Assembly (NCBI GenBank): GCA_000435075.1
Contig: FR890669.1
Coordinates: 1-64,000 of the forward strand
Direction: 5' to 3'
DNA: 64,000 nt
Source: Bacteroides sp. CAG:770
Lineage (GTDB): Bacteria > Bacteroidota > Bacteroidia > Bacteroidales > UBA932
Below the pieces are notes generated by a model. The model searched no databases, was not told the DNA's origin, and worked only from the letters and a program-made list of their open reading frames with translations. Positions within the stretch are counted from its first letter, which is position 1. Every line of letters begins with the position of its first letter. Made by a program: the position numbers and the translations under genes. Shown here piece by piece: positions 50,808 to 58,310 of the stretch.

Positions 50808-50870
50808 CATATAGGCCTCGGGCGTTTCGATGAGCCGTTACTTAGTTTTAACCTTAATAATCATTGACGA

Positions 50871-52493
50871 ATGAAATGTTCAAGATTTCTCGCCAGTTTG
50901 CTGGCGTCTCTGGTCCTTGTCGGCTGTAACAACAAGGACAACCCGACTCCACCGGAAACACCGGATCCTGAAATCGGTCCTAAAGCTGACCTGGAATTGG
51001 TTATGGACCGTACCACCAAGGTGCTTTATTATGGAGACCGCAAGACAGAAGGAGTATTCAATTACTATGTCGGTCTTGGTGACAAGGAATTCATAAAAGA
51101 TAATGAAGGCGATGATGCCGCTCCTGCCGACGGTCATATCATTTTCTTCGATATATATGCATCTGAAGGCTCAGACTCATTCGAAACGGCTGTGCTGCCT
51201 GACGGCAAGTACACTATCGCGGAGACCAATGCTGCGGGCACTCTCAATAATTATTATACCCGAATGCAGGTCAATGTCGAAGGAAAGCAGACCAGTGTCG
51301 ATTTTACGGAAGGTTATCTGGAAGTCAAGACTTCGGATAAGGGAAAGATACTCAAGGGCCTGTTTACATTGAAGGACGGCTCTACCGTCAGCTGTATCTA
51401 TGAAGGTCCTCTTGCCTTCGGGGATCCTAATGCAGGCTCTGAGCCAATCGAACAGATCCCGGCATTGGAGGAAGACATCAATGTTCCTTTTGCTCATGCT
51501 TTCGGGGTTTATTATGGTGATAAACTCAGCTCCGGCACAGACGGGTATTCTGTAGTCCTGACCTCACCAACGGCGGGCAATGACGGAGTTACAGTATCCG
51601 GAGGTGCAGTAGTCGGACTTTCCCTTACCCTTGAAAACAGTCCGGTCATCTACCTTAAGCCTGGCATATATACTGTTGCCGATACCTATGCGGCTGGGAC
51701 TATAGAACCGGGATTCTCGCTTTTGGGCGAGTACTACGGCTCGATCGCCGCTACCGTCGATGCGGAAGGGAATATACTTTCCCAGAGCGGCATTGCGTCA
51801 GGAACCGCACTTGTCAGTGAATTCGGTGATACCGGTTACAGAATCGAACTTGAGCTCGTTACTGACAACGGAAAGTCAGTGAAGGGGGTATTTACGGGAG
51901 ACATTGAATTTACGGACGAATCTCCGAAGGAAGAGGCCAACACGACTCTTACCGGAGACTATACTCTGAAACTTCCTGCGGAGACAACTACCGCTTCCCT
52001 TGCGTACTATGGGGATTATCTTGGAGTCGGTCTGGCCAACTGGATTCTGTCACTGGAAAATGACAAAGGCGATGCGATTGACATCGAACTTCTTACGGAA
52101 AAGACTTCCACTACTGAAATTCCTATTCCTGAGAAACAGTATAACATGAGTGTCGATAATCAGACTGTCGGTTTCGTAGCCGGCAAGACTTCACCTTTCG
52201 GACAATCCGGCACATGGTATTGGGATCTTTCCACTCTTGATTCAGATGGCTACATGCATGGCTATGCGGCAGCTATCGACGGTTGGGTGAAACTGGTCAA
52301 GGATGGGGACAAGACTACTGTCAGCTTCGAGTTTGTGGATCCTGAATATAACTTGTTCGGCGGCTCGTGGACTGGCGTCATTCCTGCGGCAGTGGACAAG
52401 AGTAATCTGGCAGGCTCTTCGTCAATCAAATCCCGTATGGCCCATAGGGCGCAGCCGAGTATTCGGAGACGGGCGAGAGCAATGTCATGGTAG
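50871..52493 (+). CDS. Three-repeat surface lipoprotein, C-terminus frameshifted
   Basis: 540 residues. Lipobox LVGC (Cys19). Three related ~155-residue units with phrases like VLYYGDRKTEGVFNYYVGLGD / GVYYGDKLSSGTDGYSVVLTS / LAYYGDYLGVGLANWILSLEN, each ending in a ...GVFTGDIEF- or SWTGVIP-type strand: internal triplication of a beta-rich module. The last ~24 residues (MAHRAQPSIRRRARAMSW) are Arg-rich and unlike the rest; a second frame (52448-52555) carries a protein-like tail, so the end has probably been altered by a small indel. Function unknown. Confidence 0.65.
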   Translation: MKCSRFLASLLASLVLVGCNNKDNPTPPETPDPEIGPKADLELVMDRTTKVLYYGDRKTEGVFNYYVGLGDKEFIKDNEGDDAAPADGHIIFFDIYASEGSDSFETAVLPDGKYTIAETNAAGTLNNYYTRMQVNVEGKQTSVDFTEGYLEVKTSDKGKILKGLFTLKDGSTVSCIYEGPLAFGDPNAGSEPIEQIPALEEDINVPFAHAFGVYYGDKLSSGTDGYSVVLTSPTAGNDGVTVSGGAVVGLSLTLENSPVIYLKPGIYTVADTYAAGTIEPGFSLLGEYYGSIAATVDAEGNILSQSGIASGTALVSEFGDTGYRIELELVTDNGKSVKGVFTGDIEFTDESPKEEANTTLTGDYTLKLPAETTTASLAYYGDYLGVGLANWILSLENDKGDAIDIELLTEKTSTTEIPIPEKQYNMSVDNQTVGFVAGKTSPFGQSGTWYWDLSTLDSDGYMHGYAAAIDGWVKLVKDGDKTTVSFEFVDPEYNLFGGSWTGVIPAAVDKSNLAGSSSIKSRMAHRAQPSIRRRARAMSW

Positions 52494-52555
52494 GCGCTTC
52501 CGCCGGGGATATCAGGCTTCTTGCTGAGACGACCAGGCAGGTGACTGTTGCTTAA
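52448..52555 (+). pseudogene. Out-of-frame C-terminal tail of the 50871 gene
   Basis: In the second frame relative to the lipoprotein, 35 residues beginning GAAEYSETGESNVMVGASAG and ending QVTVA read like the natural end of an exported protein. The preceding codon in that frame is a stop. Best explained by a frameshift near 52440-52448 or by a fusion of two remnants. Confidence 0.45.
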
Positions 52556-52560
52556 AATAG

Positions 52561-52609
52561 AATTCCCGCCATTGTGCTTCATGAGAAAGACGATGGCGGG
52601 AATTTATTT
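52561..52609 (+). terminator. Terminator after the three-repeat lipoprotein
   Basis: AATTCCCGCCAT / ATGGCGGGAATT hairpin followed by TATTTATGG. Confidence 0.75.
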
Positions 52610-52627
52610 ATGGATGGGCGCGTATGA

Positions 52628-52815
52628 TTATTCAGCGGTGAATTTCATCTCTGCGCCCTTCAGAAGTGGAGAACTGAACGAGACATTGATTTCCCCCGCT
52701 TCTCCGGTAGTCTGGATATAGGCCAGCAGGCGTCCGTTATAGACTCTCTGCCGGTTGTCACGGTAATCACCCATGTCCGTGTTGTCCGCGCCTTCGAGTC
52801 CGAGGAGTCGCGCAG
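52628..52815 (-). pseudogene. C-terminal fragment of a GH2 beta-galactosidase-like enzyme
   Basis: Minus-strand frame encoding LLGLEGADNTDMGDYRDNRQ then RVYNGRLLAYIQTTGEAGEI and a final beta strand, ending in a stop at 52628. This matches the last domain of GH2 enzymes (NGD.TD...R..NG..LA.V...G.AG.I). The preceding 2 kb that would hold the catalytic domain is absent; upstream an unrelated frame reads through. Relic of a glycosidase. Confidence 0.5.
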
Positions 52816-52941
52816 GACTTCGACAATGGTTTCAGCGGTGTAGTGACTGGTCTTGTCAATGGCCTTCTGGGCAATCTCAGGGCCGCTCAGCAGTGATGTC
52901 TTCCTGACACTGGAACTTGCCCCTGTCAGTTATATTGCATC

Positions 52942-53100
52942 GGAAGCGACAACGGCTGCGGAATCGGTTGTGCGATGATACTCGGGAACTTTATCGCCAT
53001 GCGTTTCATCAGGAATGTTAACAAGAAGCTATACCAGAAAGTGGTTGCAGGAATAATGATTGCCGTGTCGCTCTGGCTTATAGTCTCGCAAATAATCTGA
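52942..53100 (+). pseudogene. C-terminal fragment of a TauE/SafE-like (TSUP) membrane protein
   Basis: 52 codons ending at 53098-53100, reading GCAMILGNFIAMRFIRNVNK then LYQKVVAGIMIAVSLWLIVS. This resembles the last helix pair of TSUP transporters (G..GN.IA.R......L......). No start or upstream part. Confidence 0.4.
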
Positions 53101-53173
53101 ATGACTTGTCTCGCTGAAATATTTGGTATAACTTTATGCAGACTTCATACATTATTATTGATGGACCGGAAAC

Positions 53174-53689
53174 ATGATTTACATTCAGCACTATAATTCT
53201 TGTCTAGGCGGGATTACACTTGCCAGTGATGGCGACGTCTTGACAGGACTTTGGTTTGATGGGCAGAAGTATTTTGCGGGTAACATTGATGATGCGATTG
53301 AGGAGAAAGATGTTCCTGTCTTTGTGCAGGCACGGCAGTGGCTTGACATTTACTTCAGCGGGCATGACCCGGGTTTTACACCGGCATTGACATTGGATTC
53401 GACGCCTTTCCGGAGGGCTGTCTGGGAAATCCTGCTGACTATTCCTTTCGGAAAAACAATGACTTATGGTGAAATTGCTGCCAGTATTGCCGGAAAGAAA
53501 GGATGCCGGAGGATGTCAGCCCAAGCCGTGGGCAGTGCAGTCGGTCATAATCCCATTTCTCTCATTATACCTTGCCATAGGGTCGTTGGTGCAGACGGCA
53601 GTATGACAGGTTATGCCGGAGGAATCGACAGGAAGATTAAACTGCTTGGAATGGAACGTTCGGCCTGTGTCGGGACGGCGCCACATTAA
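53174..53689 (+). CDS. ogt: Methylated-DNA-[protein]-cysteine S-methyltransferase
   Basis: 171 residues. Repairs O6-methylguanine by transfer of the methyl group to its own cysteine: C134 in LIIPCHRVVGADG. Helix-turn-helix MTYGEIAASIAGKKGCRRMSAQAVGSAVGHNP precedes it. The last six residues and the stop codon (166-171) are read from a MITE inserted at the 3' end (53671), which should be harmless. Alternative Met starts are not needed. Confidence 0.92.
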   Translation: MIYIQHYNSCLGGITLASDGDVLTGLWFDGQKYFAGNIDDAIEEKDVPVFVQARQWLDIYFSGHDPGFTPALTLDSTPFRRAVWEILLTIPFGKTMTYGEIAASIAGKKGCRRMSAQAVGSAVGHNPISLIIPCHRVVGADGSMTGYAGGIDRKIKLLGMERSACVGTAPH

Positions 53690-53827
53690 TTTTGGTAACA
53701 TGTTGGTTTACAGTGTGTTAAAAAATGAGGTGTGGATTATCGGCTAAAAAAACTCAAGTAATCCACGCTAAAAAAGAATGGTACTTGATTATCAATGCGT
53801 TACATGGATGCCTGTGGCGCCGTCCCG
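53671..53827 (+). mobile_element. 157-bp MITE, copy 2
   Basis: Perfect 15-base terminal inverted repeats CGGGACGGCGCCACA / TGTGGCGCCGTCCCG, an internal GTGGATTA / TAATCCAC hairpin and a conserved GTACTTGATTATCAATGCG segment. About 87 percent like copy 3. No target-site duplication is obvious; no transposase. Confidence 0.88.
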
Positions 53828-53886
53828 ATACCTGAAATAATGTGTAAGAGTACATTGGTATAAATGATTATTAACTTTTTGTGAAG

Positions 53887-54906
53887 ATGAACAAGGATGT
53901 TGCTTTAGTGCTTTCAAGTGGCGGCCCGAGAGGATTTGCCTATATCGGGGCCATTGAAGAATTGGAAAGCAGGGGATACAATATTACTTCAGTAACGGGG
54001 TGCTCGATAGGCTCGCTGGTAGGCGGCGTTTACGCGGCAGGCGGGCTGGACGGGTTCAAGGAATGGCTCTTTGACCTTGACAATGCCAAATTGCTCTCTC
54101 TGCTGGACGTTTCGATCAGCAAAAGCTATCTCATGAAGGGAGAAAAGGTGATAGATGAGATAAAGAAAGTCGTTCCGGAGGTCAATATCGAGGACCTGCG
54201 GATACCTTACCGTGCTGTGGCAACGGACCTCTATACTGGAGAGGAAGTCGTGTTCAGCAAGGGAAGATTGTTCGACGCCATAAGGGCCTCGATTTCCATT
54301 CCGTCACTTTTCCGTCCCGTCAAGTACGGCTACCATACGCTGATAGACGGGGGAGTCGTCAATACCATGCCGCTTAGCCGGGCGGTGCGCAATGGGCACG
54401 ACATTCTGGTGGCATTTGATGTGAATCATATTGATTCAGAGAAGATTGCAAGCTATCTCAAAGAACTTGAGGATGTCCGCGCTGAAGACATTGAACTGAA
54501 GTCAGGCGCATTAGATGCGATTGGAGATTTGGCAATGAAAAAGGGCGTGTCGCTTCTGGATCGAGTCCGGATGATAGGCGATGAAGCGCAGAAAGCCTAT
54601 AAGGGGATAGTCGAAATCGGCAAGAAGACGAGACAACTCGAGGATGAGGTCAATGACGAAAATATACCGACAAGTGACAACTATTATTCGATATTGACAA
54701 GGACCTTCTCGCTGATGAACCACACCATAGCGCGCCAGGCCATCCAACTATATAAACCGGACATCGTAGTTAAAATGACCTTCGACACCTACGGAGCAAT
54801 ACCCGATTATGCCAAAGGCGAGGAAATCGCCGTCAAGGGTCGTGAGCTGATGTCCGCCGCCCTCGACGAATATGAGCGCGCGGAGGATGAACTACATTGT
54901 TCCTGA
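53887..54906 (+). CDS. Patatin-like phospholipase
   Basis: 339 residues from the ATG (a GTG at 53881 would add two). Ser-Asp dyad of patatins: oxyanion-hole GGPRG (12-16), nucleophile S40 in GCSIG, D154 in IDGGVV. Cytoplasmic lipid acyl hydrolase; the second half (about 200-339) is helical, with VLDRVRMIGDEAQKAYKGIVE-like sequence, possibly regulatory. Monocistronic between the MITE and convergent NERD gene. Confidence 0.88.
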   Translation: MNKDVALVLSSGGPRGFAYIGAIEELESRGYNITSVTGCSIGSLVGGVYAAGGLDGFKEWLFDLDNAKLLSLLDVSISKSYLMKGEKVIDEIKKVVPEVNIEDLRIPYRAVATDLYTGEEVVFSKGRLFDAIRASISIPSLFRPVKYGYHTLIDGGVVNTMPLSRAVRNGHDILVAFDVNHIDSEKIASYLKELEDVRAEDIELKSGALDAIGDLAMKKGVSLLDRVRMIGDEAQKAYKGIVEIGKKTRQLEDEVNDENIPTSDNYYSILTRTFSLMNHTIARQAIQLYKPDIVVKMTFDTYGAIPDYAKGEEIAVKGRELMSAALDEYERAEDELHCS

Positions 54907-54937
54907 AACCATTTTCGCTGAGGGTCATAATATTATC

Positions 54938-55666
54938 CTACAGTTTATCTGTGGTATATTTACAACGTGGATAATTTGAACAGCCATAGAACTTGCCATA
55001 TCTGCCTTCCCGGAGTGTCAATGTCCCTCCGCATCTTGGACAATAGCCATTTGATACGGCGATGTTGCGTCTGATTACATTCTGTTTGACATTTGATATG
55101 TGGTGTTTTCTAGACTCTCTCTTTTCGGCATTATTGGCGAGTAGAAATGAATAAATACATTGCACTTGCTCTTCAGAGAGAACTCTGATTTTGGCGCGCC
55201 TGATAATTCGCGGTACTTGGTGAAAGTATATTACGGTAGATTCTGTTTTAACGCGAAGCCTCGCGCGTCGAGAGAAAGCAACAATAGATATAAACTGCAG
55301 GTTTTCATGCTCCTTAAGAATAGATTTCAATGCCCTTATGTGACCTTGGTTCTGGTATATTGGATTGCGTAATTTGTATCTGTGCCCATAAATGTTCTGA
55401 GTCCAGAATTCGCTGTTCTCGCCTCCTGATATCCAGCCTTTGTAGAATTTTGTTTCTATTACGAATATTCCATAAATCGAGATGATCACGTGGTCAAGCT
55501 GTGTACTATGACCATTCCACGTCAGAAGTAAATCATTGATGACTCTATATCTGTCTTTGGGAAGGCTTTTCAGAAAAAGCGCCATAAAGATTTCTCCGAT
55601 TCTGCCCTTGATTTTAGGACGTCGTAGTATAACAACAAGGATTGTGAGAATTGCTATAATAATCAT
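54938..55666 (-). CDS. NERD-domain protein with C-terminal C4 zinc finger
   Basis: 242 residues. N-terminal membrane helix (IIIAILTILVVIL), then a NERD (nuclease-related) domain: KGRIGEIFMALFL, DLLLTWNGHSTQLDHVIISIYGIFVIETKFYKGWISGG contains the D-x-E-x-K-like DH/ETK catalytic residues. C-terminal CPRCGGTLTLREGRYGKFYGCSNYPRCKY is a topoisomerase-type zinc ribbon that binds DNA. Function in defence or DNA processing is suspected but unknown. More AT-rich than its neighbours. Confidence 0.85.
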   Translation of the reverse strand: MIIIAILTILVVILRRPKIKGRIGEIFMALFLKSLPKDRYRVINDLLLTWNGHSTQLDHVIISIYGIFVIETKFYKGWISGGENSEFWTQNIYGHRYKLRNPIYQNQGHIRALKSILKEHENLQFISIVAFSRRARLRVKTESTVIYFHQVPRIIRRAKIRVLSEEQVQCIYSFLLANNAEKRESRKHHISNVKQNVIRRNIAVSNGYCPRCGGTLTLREGRYGKFYGCSNYPRCKYTTDKL

Positions 55667-55709
55667 AATGGAGATATTTGACCAATGATATTCTTATGGC
55701 GCTTATGGA

Positions 55710-56522
55710 TTACTTTCCGTAAATGCCGTCTCTAAAGTTAAAACTTCTTCGAGATGTCATATTCTCTTTCGTTTGGTAAGAATTATTTATCTTATCGTCT
55801 GAAATGCTGGGATTATGTCCATCTTTGTCATATTTGATATAGAAACGATTGTTTGCCTGCTGTTTAAATATTTTAATGGTTTCTCCCGTCTTATTCCCAG
55901 AACAATCGCGCAATGGTTCATATCCAACTGCTTCTGATTCAGCGATGTTAGTTATGGCCTGAATATAAAAAGAGTTGATGAGATATCTCTCTTGTCCTTT
56001 ATTAACTACCATTATGCGATTCTCGAATGCGTATGGCGTAGTGTTGTTTGTAAAGTCGACGCTGGCATTGTCTTTCCTGGAAGGGTATCGTGGTAGTCCG
56101 CATTCTCTATAAGGAGCATCAAGTAATGAAAATTCACAGAAATGACGGGATGTATGAGATGGGACCCACACTCCTTCTTTCTCTTTAGTTTCAATCGTTG
56201 ATTTGGGTGCACAAGTCATTTCGGATTTGTATGTGCGGTTCTGATAGTAATCAAATGTCAGCCCATTAACAATGAAGAATGAGCGTGACAGATCAATGAA
56301 AATATCATTATCAGTGTCGTTTGTGACTATGAATCCGAATTTGCCATATTCTGACCAAAAATTATACTCAATGTCAATGCCACTATTATTATAACGGAAT
56401 TTTCCCTCGTCTGAGATCCTAATTTGTGTGGAGGCTATAGTTGCAATCTGATAAAAATGAGCTGTTGTCGCACATGATGTCAAACTCATGACTGCCAAAA
56501 ATAGAAGTAATATCTTGCGCAT
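55710..56522 (-). CDS. Lipoprotein of unknown function
   Basis: 270 residues with lipobox LTSC (Cys17) after a short signal. Beta-rich body with IEYNFWSEYGKFGFIVTNDTDNDIFIDLSRSFFIVNG near the N-terminus. Not recognised. Start at 56522 (MRKILLLF) puts the signal first. Next to the NERD gene (same strand, 44 bases upstream), so the two may be co-transcribed; both are AT-rich and look acquired. Confidence 0.7.
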   Translation of the reverse strand: MRKILLLFLAVMSLTSCATTAHFYQIATIASTQIRISDEGKFRYNNSGIDIEYNFWSEYGKFGFIVTNDTDNDIFIDLSRSFFIVNGLTFDYYQNRTYKSEMTCAPKSTIETKEKEGVWVPSHTSRHFCEFSLLDAPYRECGLPRYPSRKDNASVDFTNNTTPYAFENRIMVVNKGQERYLINSFYIQAITNIAESEAVGYEPLRDCSGNKTGETIKIFKQQANNRFYIKYDKDGHNPSISDDKINNSYQTKENMTSRRSFNFRDGIYGK

Positions 56523-56780
56523 AGTATAAACTATTATCAATTGGTGTTGGTTTGGTCCGATTCTTAATAAATAAGCAATCTATAGGAATTCGATTGCAGT
56601 ATTTGCTAAGATATGCAGAACTTACGACTTGTCCAAATCAAATCTGTATTGTTAATTCACCGCTGAGAATTGAATATGCCCAAGTAGCATTGACATAGGT
56701 TCTGGCTTTCATAGTTGGTATAGGTAGCATGAATGAACTTTGTGTTTTGGTTTGAAATCGTCTCCGGAGTTGTGGCTTGT
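56523..56780. other. Intergenic stretch before MITE copy 3
   Basis: No supportable gene in about 260 bases; a minus-strand frame (MLPIPTMKARTYVNATWAY...) of 28 codons is too short to call. Confidence 0.3.
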
Positions 56781-56937
56781 CGGGACGGTGCTACATATGT
56801 TTTAGTAATATATTGGTTTACAATGTATTAAGGAATGAGGTGTGGATTATCGGCTAAAAAATCTCAGGTAATCCACGCTGAAAAAGAATGGTACTTGATT
56901 ACCAATGCGTTACACGGATGCCTGTGGCGCCGTCCCG
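56781..56937 (+). mobile_element. 157-bp MITE, copy 3
   Basis: CGGGACGGTGCTACA at the left, TGTGGCGCCGTCCCG at the right. The same 157-bp length, internal GTGGATTA / TAATCCAC hairpin and GTACTTGATTACCAATGCG block as copy 2. Intergenic insertion. Confidence 0.88.
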
Positions 56938-57050
56938 CAAACGTGTTTTGTCAGTTGTGACGTGTTGCAAACGGATGTGTCGGAGATCAGAATGGAGTAT
57001 CGCAGAGTGAGTCCCTCTGCATCCAATCTGCCGGAAACATACGGTTTTTC

Positions 57051-57115
57051 ACTATGTTTCATTTAAAATAGTGGAAATGATGTGCCGGGAACGTATTTTC
57101 GTCATTGATTTAAGA
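57051..57115 (+). promoter_or_regulatory. Shared upstream region of a surface lipoprotein gene, copy 2
   Basis: ACTATGTTT, AAAATAGTG, CCGGGAACGTATTTTCGTCA and, near the start, TGACCTCTATA; matches 46641-46705. Both precede lipoproteins starting with a CGKEN lipobox. Confidence 0.5.
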
Positions 57116-57158
57116 GAATTACCGGACAGAAATTACTTGACCTCTATAAATTAAATCA

Positions 57159-58229
57159 ATGATGAAAAGGATAATTGTTAAATTAGTGGCAACATTGACA
57201 ATTGTGTCAATGTCAGTGTCTTGCGGGAAGGAAAACTCGGCTGGTTTTATCTGGTTGCTGTCAGAGTCGTGGACAGTCGATTACAGTGCCCAGGATGTTC
57301 AACTCGGATATAAGGTAATCCTGGACAATGGCTCATCGGTTTCTGTCACTACTGACGCTGATTGGATAAAGATTGGAACACCGGGAGAGTCTTATGTTAC
57401 TCTTTCCGTTTCCCGGAATGATTCCAGAAAAGAATCCCGCACGGCAGAGATTACCGTCGGCTATGGAGATATGGCACCATTGACATATACATTGACTCAA
57501 GGGTATCTGCGCCCGAAGATTGTCCTTTCGAGACTTTCGGAATCCGTTGACTGTCAAGCTCAGGAGATATTTGTGCCATGTGAAATACTTAACCCCATCG
57601 ACGGGGAGGAATTCAATGCTGAAACGGAACAGGAATGGTTTGAGATTATCCTTGAGCAGGAGAGAGGAGGCATCAGACTGCAAATTCCGGAAAATGCTAC
57701 AGCGGAAGATAGGGTGGCTGAGATCACATTCACTTATGAATATGCTGAAACCAAGACACTTGCATTGGTCCAGAAAACCGTCAAGGAATATGAGGTCATC
57801 AATGGCATCAAATGGGCTGTAAACAATTGCGGTGATCCGTCCAGCCCGCTCGGAAGTTATTACAACTGGAAAGAACGCGAGACGGCATGTCCTGACGGAT
57901 GGCGTCCCGCGACTTCAAAGGAAATGGAGAAATTGTTTTACTACGGCTCCGCCTGGACTTCGCACAACGGCGTCAGCGGGCGTTGGTATTCAGGAATGAA
58001 CAAATATGCTGAGAATGTCCCTCAGATTTTCCTCCCTGCTGCGGGCGGCTGCTGGTTCGGAGCGTTCCGCGAAGTCGGGCAATGCGGTTACTATTGGACT
58101 GACGCACTGTTCAATTCCGGCGACAATGCAAGCGGCTATGGCGTAAAAGATTATGCCATCCAGATAGGTGTCGGCCTGAGTACCAGAGACAACAGCCGCT
58201 ATTCACTCCGCTGCGTACAGGATTTATAG
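57159..58229 (+). CDS. BACON-domain lipoprotein with C-terminal FISUMP-type domain
   Basis: 356 residues. Lipobox SVSC followed by GKEN, as in the 46743 gene. Two BACON-like beta units: DNGSSVSVTTDADWIKIGTP...RTAEITVGYGDMAPLTYTLTQ (about 45-120) and a second with SVDCQAQEIFVPCEIL...AEITFTYEYAETKTLALVQ (about 130-215). BACON domains usually bind mucin or glycans at the surface. The C-terminal ~140 residues (KEYEVINGIKWAVNNCGDPSSPLGSYYNW, ETACPDGWRPATSKEMEKL) follow the Fibrobacter major paralogous (FISUMP) domain. Role probably in glycan contact. Confidence 0.8.
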   Translation: MMKRIIVKLVATLTIVSMSVSCGKENSAGFIWLLSESWTVDYSAQDVQLGYKVILDNGSSVSVTTDADWIKIGTPGESYVTLSVSRNDSRKESRTAEITVGYGDMAPLTYTLTQGYLRPKIVLSRLSESVDCQAQEIFVPCEILNPIDGEEFNAETEQEWFEIILEQERGGIRLQIPENATAEDRVAEITFTYEYAETKTLALVQKTVKEYEVINGIKWAVNNCGDPSSPLGSYYNWKERETACPDGWRPATSKEMEKLFYYGSAWTSHNGVSGRWYSGMNKYAENVPQIFLPAAGGCWFGAFREVGQCGYYWTDALFNSGDNASGYGVKDYAIQIGVGLSTRDNSRYSLRCVQDL

Positions 58230-58253
58230 TTTTACAAGACTTGCATGTAATTA

Positions 58254-58287
58254 GCCCCGTCAGAAGCATACGAACTTCTGGCGGGGC
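58254..58287 (+). terminator. Terminator between convergent genes
   Basis: GCCCCGTCAGAAG / CTTCTGGCGGGGC hairpin between the lipoprotein and the TonB receptor; no clear T tract on either strand. Confidence 0.55.
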
Positions 58288-58310
58288 CTGCTATTACTCT
58301 ATGGGCAGAT

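Larger units (their letters stand above)
50473..50870. other. Intergenic region with hairpins and an inverted-repeat element
   Basis: No gene. Contains CTGTCC-TACCG-GGACAG (about 50518-50536), TGACAGAT-AGGAGA-ATCTGTCA (about 50674-50695), the inverted-repeat element at 50577-50773, and the promoter of the next gene. Confidence 0.5.
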
